A DNA stretch of 9,151 bases, taken from assembly GCA_030646595.1 (NCBI GenBank), contig JAUSKS010000089.1:1-9151 (forward strand), in the 5' to 3' direction. Positions 5,661 through 9,151 of this stretch are shown in pieces; positions within the stretch are counted from its first letter, which is position 1, and each line of letters starts with the position of its first letter. This DNA is from Gallionellaceae bacterium (GTDB lineage: Bacteria > Pseudomonadota > Gammaproteobacteria > Burkholderiales > Gallionellaceae). Position numbers and translations under genes: made by a program. The notes beneath the pieces are model-generated. The model was given only the letters and a program-made list of their open reading frames with translations, made no database searches and was not told the origin of the DNA.

Positions 5661-8222
5661 ATGAATTTTTGTTTGTCCTTGAATCTCCTCCGCCGCGATT
5701 GGCGCGCCGGGGAATGGCGTGTGTTGCTTATCGCACTGGTGCTGGCCGTGGGCAGTATCTCAACGGTGGGCTTGTTCGCCGACCGCGTGAGGCTGGCGCT
5801 GCAACAGGAAGCGACCAGTTTGCTGGGTGCCGATTTGCGCGTTAGCGGGACTCGACCCTTGCCGCCAGACTATCGTGCAGCTGCGAAACAACGAGGCTTG
5901 CAGGCTATAGAGAGTGCGCTGTTTCTAAGCATGGTGGGTTACCAGCAACAGAACATATTGGCGGAAATTCAGGCGGTGGAGGATGGTTATCCGCTGCGCG
6001 GGAAAGTTGAGATTGATGATGGCGGGCGCAATGCCTCGCAGAGGTTCTCGCACCCGCAGGGTGAATTGCACCCCTACGGTGTGATGCAGGGCACCTTGTG
6101 GGCAGATAAGCGCTTGATGCACAGTTTGGGTTTGCGGTTGGGAGATGAAGTCAGGCTGGGTGCACTGCACTTACGTGTGGCCGCGCGCGTGGTGCGCGAT
6201 GTAGATCAATCAGTCAGCTTCGCCAGTTTGGCACCGCGGGTGCTGATTAATTCTGCCGATCTGGCTGCCAGTGGTTTGGTGCAGGAAGGTAGCCGCATTC
6301 GCTATCGTTTGCTGGTGGCGGGTGAAGCGGTGCAGGTGGCCGATTTCCGTGGCTGGGCGCAAGGACAGTTGGCGCTGGGGGAGAAGCTGGAAGATGTGCG
6401 CGATGCGCGACCTGAAATCCGCACGGCACTGGAACGCGCCGAGCGTTTTCTGGGGCTGGCGGCGCTGACTGCGGTGGTGCTGGCCGGCGTGGCGCTGGCG
6501 TTGGCGGCGCGCCATTTCATTCTGCGCCATCTGGATGTCTGCGCCATGATGCGCTGTTTGGGCGCGACGCAGGCGCAGGTGTTGCGCATTTTTCTGCTGC
6601 AATTTTTACTGCTGGGTGTGCTGGCCGCGTTGCTGGGCGGCTTGCTCGGCTATGCGGCGCAAGCGGCGCTGGTGCAATCCATCCCCGCCATGCGCGAAGC
6701 GGGCTTACCCGCGCCGGGCTGGCAGCCGCTGGCACAAGCCTCAATTAGCGGCATGGCGTTGTTGCTGGGCTTTGCCTTTTTGCCGCTGTGGCAATTGAAA
6801 AGCGTTTCTCCGCTGCGCGTCATCCGGCGCGAGCTGGGTGCGCCAGCTGCGCCGGTAGGCCTGCTTTATATTTTAGCGGGCGCAGTGTTGTGCGGGCTGT
6901 TCTTGTGGCAAGCAGGTTCACTCAAGCTGGGCTTGACCGTATTGGCAGGCTTGGCGGCAGGCATGCTGCTGTTTGGTGGCTTGGCATGGTTGGCAGTGCG
7001 CGCGCTGGCCCACTTGGGCGGTCATGCGTTTGCCAATATGGCGCGGCATGGCCGTACCAATGCCGTGCAAATTGTCGCGCTGAGCCTGGGCGGCATGGCT
7101 TTGTTGCTGCTGGTTTTTGTGCGCGCTGACTTGATGGCAAGCTGGCGCGGGCGACTGCCACCGGATGCGCCCAATCGTTTTATCATCAACATTCAGCCCG
7201 AACAGCAGGATGCGCTCAATCATTTTTTCGCGCAGTGGAAAATTCCGGCGCCAAAATTATTTCCCATGGTGCGTGCGCGCTTGATCGCCATCAATCAACA
7301 TCCGGTAAATGCTGACACCTATACCGAGCAACGTGCGCGCGCGTTGGTCGAGCGCGAATTTAATTTGTCGTGGTCGGATACGTTGCCGAACGGTAATGAA
7401 TTGGTGGCGGGCGCATGGTTTTTCAGAGGACAGAAGACAGAAGCACCCGCAAGGAGTACGCCGCCAGACGCTCGCCCTTCGGGCGGTCTAGGCGCAGACG
7501 GAGGACAGAAAGGGAGTGAGCTATCTGTGGAAGAAGGCATAGCCAAAACCCTGTCCATACATCTGGGCGATAGTTTGACTTACGACATAGCAGGCAATCA
7601 ATTCACGGCGCAGGTGAGCAATCTGCGCAAAGTGCAGTGGGATTCCATGCAAGTCAATTTTTTCGTAATCGCCTCGCCCGGTCTGCTGGAAAATTCTCCG
7701 GCCAGTTACCTGGCCAGCTTCCATTTGCCAGCAGACAAGGCGCTGGCCAGCGATGCCTTGATCAAGCAATTCTCCAATCTACAGTTGATAGATGTGGATG
7801 ACATGATTAACCAAATCCGCCACATCATGGATCAAATCGCGCAAACCCTGAGCGCAGTATTTTTATTCACGCTGCTGAGCGGCTTGTCCGTACTCTACGC
7901 CGCTTTGCTCGCCACGCAAGACGAACGCATTCATCAAGCTGCAATCTTGCGTACGCTGGGCGCTGAGAGTAAATATTTGCGGCGGCTGCACCTGACCGAA
8001 TTTGCCGTGCTGGGTGCATTGAGTGGGCTGTTTGCGGCAGCAGGCGCGGCCTTGCTGGGATGGGTGCTGGCGCGTGTCGTGTTGGACATTCCTTACCAGT
8101 TCAGCGCATTGTTGTGGTTGGCTGGTGTGGGTGGCGGAGTGGTTATTGTGACACTGGCCGGGTGGCTGGCGACACGGCGCGTGATTATGATGTCGCCCTT
8201 GCGGGTGTTGCAATCGGTTTAA
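5661..8222 (+). CDS. ybbP: FtsX-like ABC transporter permease YbbP
   Basis: An 853-residue inner-membrane permease of the COG3127 group with two FtsX domains. About ten membrane helices are visible: one near 21-41, a large periplasmic region (about 45-255), helices near 261-286, 307-333, 361-378, 400-418, 424-450 and 471-490, a second periplasmic region (about 500-725), and helices near 728-752, 781-806 and 814-838. DERIHQAAILRTLGA in the last FtsX domain is a typical coupling-region sequence (compare the first-domain segment CAMMRCLGATQAQ). It should pair with YbbA; the cargo is unknown, but tesA linkage suggests lipids or lipophilic compounds. The ATG at 5661 is chosen because AGAGGGG lies 7 bases upstream and MNFCLSLNLLRRDWRAGEWR is the family N-terminus. 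The open frame reaches back to 5505, but those 52 residues only read through the REP and RAYT end. Residues about 589-617 are an in-frame insertion. Confidence 0.93.
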   Translation: MNFCLSLNLLRRDWRAGEWRVLLIALVLAVGSISTVGLFADRVRLALQQEATSLLGADLRVSGTRPLPPDYRAAAKQRGLQAIESALFLSMVGYQQQNILAEIQAVEDGYPLRGKVEIDDGGRNASQRFSHPQGELHPYGVMQGTLWADKRLMHSLGLRLGDEVRLGALHLRVAARVVRDVDQSVSFASLAPRVLINSADLAASGLVQEGSRIRYRLLVAGEAVQVADFRGWAQGQLALGEKLEDVRDARPEIRTALERAERFLGLAALTAVVLAGVALALAARHFILRHLDVCAMMRCLGATQAQVLRIFLLQFLLLGVLAALLGGLLGYAAQAALVQSIPAMREAGLPAPGWQPLAQASISGMALLLGFAFLPLWQLKSVSPLRVIRRELGAPAAPVGLLYILAGAVLCGLFLWQAGSLKLGLTVLAGLAAGMLLFGGLAWLAVRALAHLGGHAFANMARHGRTNAVQIVALSLGGMALLLLVFVRADLMASWRGRLPPDAPNRFIINIQPEQQDALNHFFAQWKIPAPKLFPMVRARLIAINQHPVNADTYTEQRARALVEREFNLSWSDTLPNGNELVAGAWFFRGQKTEAPARSTPPDARPSGGLGADGGQKGSELSVEEGIAKTLSIHLGDSLTYDIAGNQFTAQVSNLRKVQWDSMQVNFFVIASPGLLENSPASYLASFHLPADKALASDALIKQFSNLQLIDVDDMINQIRHIMDQIAQTLSAVFLFTLLSGLSVLYAALLATQDERIHQAAILRTLGAESKYLRRLHLTEFAVLGALSGLFAAAGAALLGWVLARVVLDIPYQFSALLWLAGVGGGVVIVTLAGWLATRRVIMMSPLRVLQSV
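7426..7510 (+). repeat. 75-bp in-frame hairpin insertion within ybbP, bounded by 10-bp direct repeats
   Basis: GAGGACAGAA occurs at 7426-7435 and again at 7501-7510, exactly 75 bp (25 codons) apart and in the same frame, so both copies encode xGQK. Between them is a long imperfect palindrome: CGCC (7462-7465) with GGCG (7491-7494), AGAC (7466-7469) with GTCT (7486-7489), and CGCCC (7473-7477) with GGGCG (7481-7485) around a TTC loop. The first repeat continues as a short tandem (GACAGAAGACAGAA). Encoded residues (TEAPARSTPPDARPSGGLG and flanks) are Pro/Gly/Ala-rich and unlike the rest of the protein. Deleting one repeat unit would leave a continuous FRGQKGSELSVEEG joint, which suggests a small palindromic insertion that preserved the frame. 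Confidence 0.75.
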
Positions 8223-8259
8223 CATTAACTGCCCTTGCTGATATCAAGGGCAGTTAATG
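8223..8259. terminator. perfect 15-bp stem-loop between convergent ybbP and the minus-strand gene
   Basis: CATTAACTGCCCTTG (8223-8237) is fully complementary to CAAGGGCAGTTAATG (8245-8259) around a 7-base loop. It begins at the base after the ybbP TAA and lies 15 bases from the stop of the convergent gene, so it is well placed to end both transcripts. Neither side has a long T run after the stem, so it may work as a bidirectional hairpin that stabilises 3' ends and only partly as an intrinsic terminator. Confidence 0.7.
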
Positions 8260-8274
8260 CGAGTTGAAAAACGC

Positions 8275-9151
8275 TTACTTACACTTTGTTACGACAGTAT
8301 CTGTCCCTTTTATTTCAGTGCCATTACTGGTTTTTCCTGTCAATGATGCAGATGTATCGCCACACTGAATGCCCGTGCTCTGCGTTCCAAAATGCAGCAC
8401 CATGTCTAAATCTCCATCTCCATCTACGTCTTCAATATGGCCTTTTTGATGAGATTCCATCGCTTTATAAGGGCCGAACATTACGGATAAAGGATCGACG
8501 GTAGTGGCATCGAAACTGCTGTTTGACAAAATTGCTACCGGGGTTTCTCCCATGTTGGATGGGTTGATGCTATTGGGGAAGCTGCCCGGCTTGATGTCAA
8601 TGGATACTGAGAGAGTCGGGCAAATTAACTCCCCCTGATTAAGCACCAAATTGTCGAAGGCGAGTTTGACATCCTGATTTGTAAAGGCATAGTTGTGGCT
8701 CCATGCATGCAGGCCAATACCGACATCATTGGTGGTTGTTTGTGTGCTATTTACCATAATCCAGTTTCCTGAAGCATAGTAATACCCCGTTATCGTTCCG
8801 TTGGTTCGCACCAGCCGTAATTTCCCGGACAAATCCCCCGTGGGGATTACACCCTGAACGCCATCTGAAAAATGGGTTAGGTAGACCTCCCGTGGTGCGC
8901 CGTAGAAATCAATTTCGCTACCAAAGCTGGTTCGTTCAATGGGTCCGCTGCCGGTGCTTATGGAAATTCTCACACCATTGGCAGTAGGCCATGATAGTAA
9001 ATCATAATCCACCTGAATATCGTAATCCCCTCTGAGCGAGCAAATGCTTGAGTAGCCAGCTGAAAACCCAGGATTAGTCGGATCATCGAGAGATGTGGCG
9101 GGAATAGAAATTTCCAGACGTTGATTGGTTTCCGATATCGAAGGGCCGGTA
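8275..9151 (-). CDS. C-terminal part of a probable secreted or surface protein (partial at window edge)
   Basis: The frame is open from the window edge, giving 291 residues of the 3' end; the true start is outside. A GTG at 9012 is internal, because the upstream frame reads sensibly (SICSLRGDYDIQVDYDLL). Two regions are visible. Residues about 35-175 (GDYDIQ, WPTANGVRISI, SGKLRLVRTNGTITGYY, DVGIGLHAWSH, KLAFDNLVL) look like a beta-sandwich of the concanavalin/LamG-like type. Residues about 180-291 (VSIDIKPGSFPNSINP, GETPVAILSNSSFDATTVDP, EDVDGDGDLDMVLHFGTQ, TGIQCGDTSASLTGKT) form a C-terminal domain I have seen in extracellular bacterial proteins. DVDGDGDLD (241-249) is a calcium-loop-like motif. 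Paired Cys (CGD, KCK end) fit export. No catalytic residues can be assigned, so function is unknown. The gene looks AT-richer than ybbP. Confidence 0.8.
   Translation of the reverse strand, partial: TGPSISETNQRLEISIPATSLDDPTNPGFSAGYSSICSLRGDYDIQVDYDLLSWPTANGVRISISTGSGPIERTSFGSEIDFYGAPREVYLTHFSDGVQGVIPTGDLSGKLRLVRTNGTITGYYYASGNWIMVNSTQTTTNDVGIGLHAWSHNYAFTNQDVKLAFDNLVLNQGELICPTLSVSIDIKPGSFPNSINPSNMGETPVAILSNSSFDATTVDPLSVMFGPYKAMESHQKGHIEDVDGDGDLDMVLHFGTQSTGIQCGDTSASLTGKTSNGTEIKGTDTVVTKCK

Noticed and set aside
6210..6602. Long antisense open frames inside ybbP and other genes (for example 6210-6602, 6918-7223 and 7863-8225 on the minus strand)
   Set aside because: They are His/Gln/Ala/Arg-rich shadows of a GC-rich membrane-protein gene, without recognisable motifs or ribosome-binding sites.
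9010..9012. GTG at 9012 as the true start of the last minus-strand gene
   Set aside because: The frame stays open to the window edge with sensible beta-rich sequence upstream, so the gene is partial and this codon is an internal valine.

Overview
The window looks like a chromosomal segment of a betaproteobacterium. Nitrosomonadales or Gallionellaceae relatives are my best guess, inferred from the style of RlmM, SppA, TesA and YbbA/YbbP rather than from a marker gene. It is mostly conserved housekeeping genes with several small accessory insertions. No rRNA, tRNA or CRISPR array is visible, and no gene-free stretch exceeds 300 bases.

Layout. Positions 1-230 are non-coding, with a possible insertion-sequence end near 85-116 and a good sigma70-type promoter at 170-198. 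Next comes a two-gene type II toxin-antitoxin module, with an AbrB/MazE-fold antitoxin (231-491) overlapping a PIN-domain toxin (478-867). Convergent to it lies rlmM (911-1972, minus), a 23S rRNA 2'-O-methyltransferase. Divergent from rlmM are a HAD-family phosphatase (2050-2706) and an SppA-type S49 signal peptide peptidase (2736-3683), probably one operon. Convergent and only 8 bases away is tesA (about 3692-4306, minus), a periplasmic GDSL esterase/lysophospholipase. Divergent from tesA, with start codons sharing one CATG, is ybbA (4305-4970), an ABC ATPase. Its partner permease ybbP (5661-8222) lies downstream. The tesA <-> ybbA-ybbP arrangement is also known from E. coli and suggests a role in handling envelope lipids or lipophilic compounds.

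The most striking structure is a REP-associated tyrosine transposase gene (RAYT, 5042-5560) between ybbA and ybbP. It is bounded by two perfect 31-bp inverted copies of a REP-like palindrome (4986-5016 and 5597-5627), each with a GTAG tetranucleotide on its outer side. This looks like a compact RAYT/REP unit inserted into the ybbA-ybbP operon. A second small insertion lies inside ybbP: 75 bp, in frame, containing a branched hairpin and bounded by 10-bp direct repeats (7426-7435 and 7501-7510). It adds 25 low-complexity residues to a predicted periplasmic loop.

After ybbP there is a perfect 15-bp stem-loop (8223-8259). Convergent to it is the 3' part of a minus-strand gene for a probable secreted or surface protein (8275 to the window edge), with a beta-sandwich-like region and a C-terminal domain carrying a calcium-binding-like DxDGDGDxD motif.
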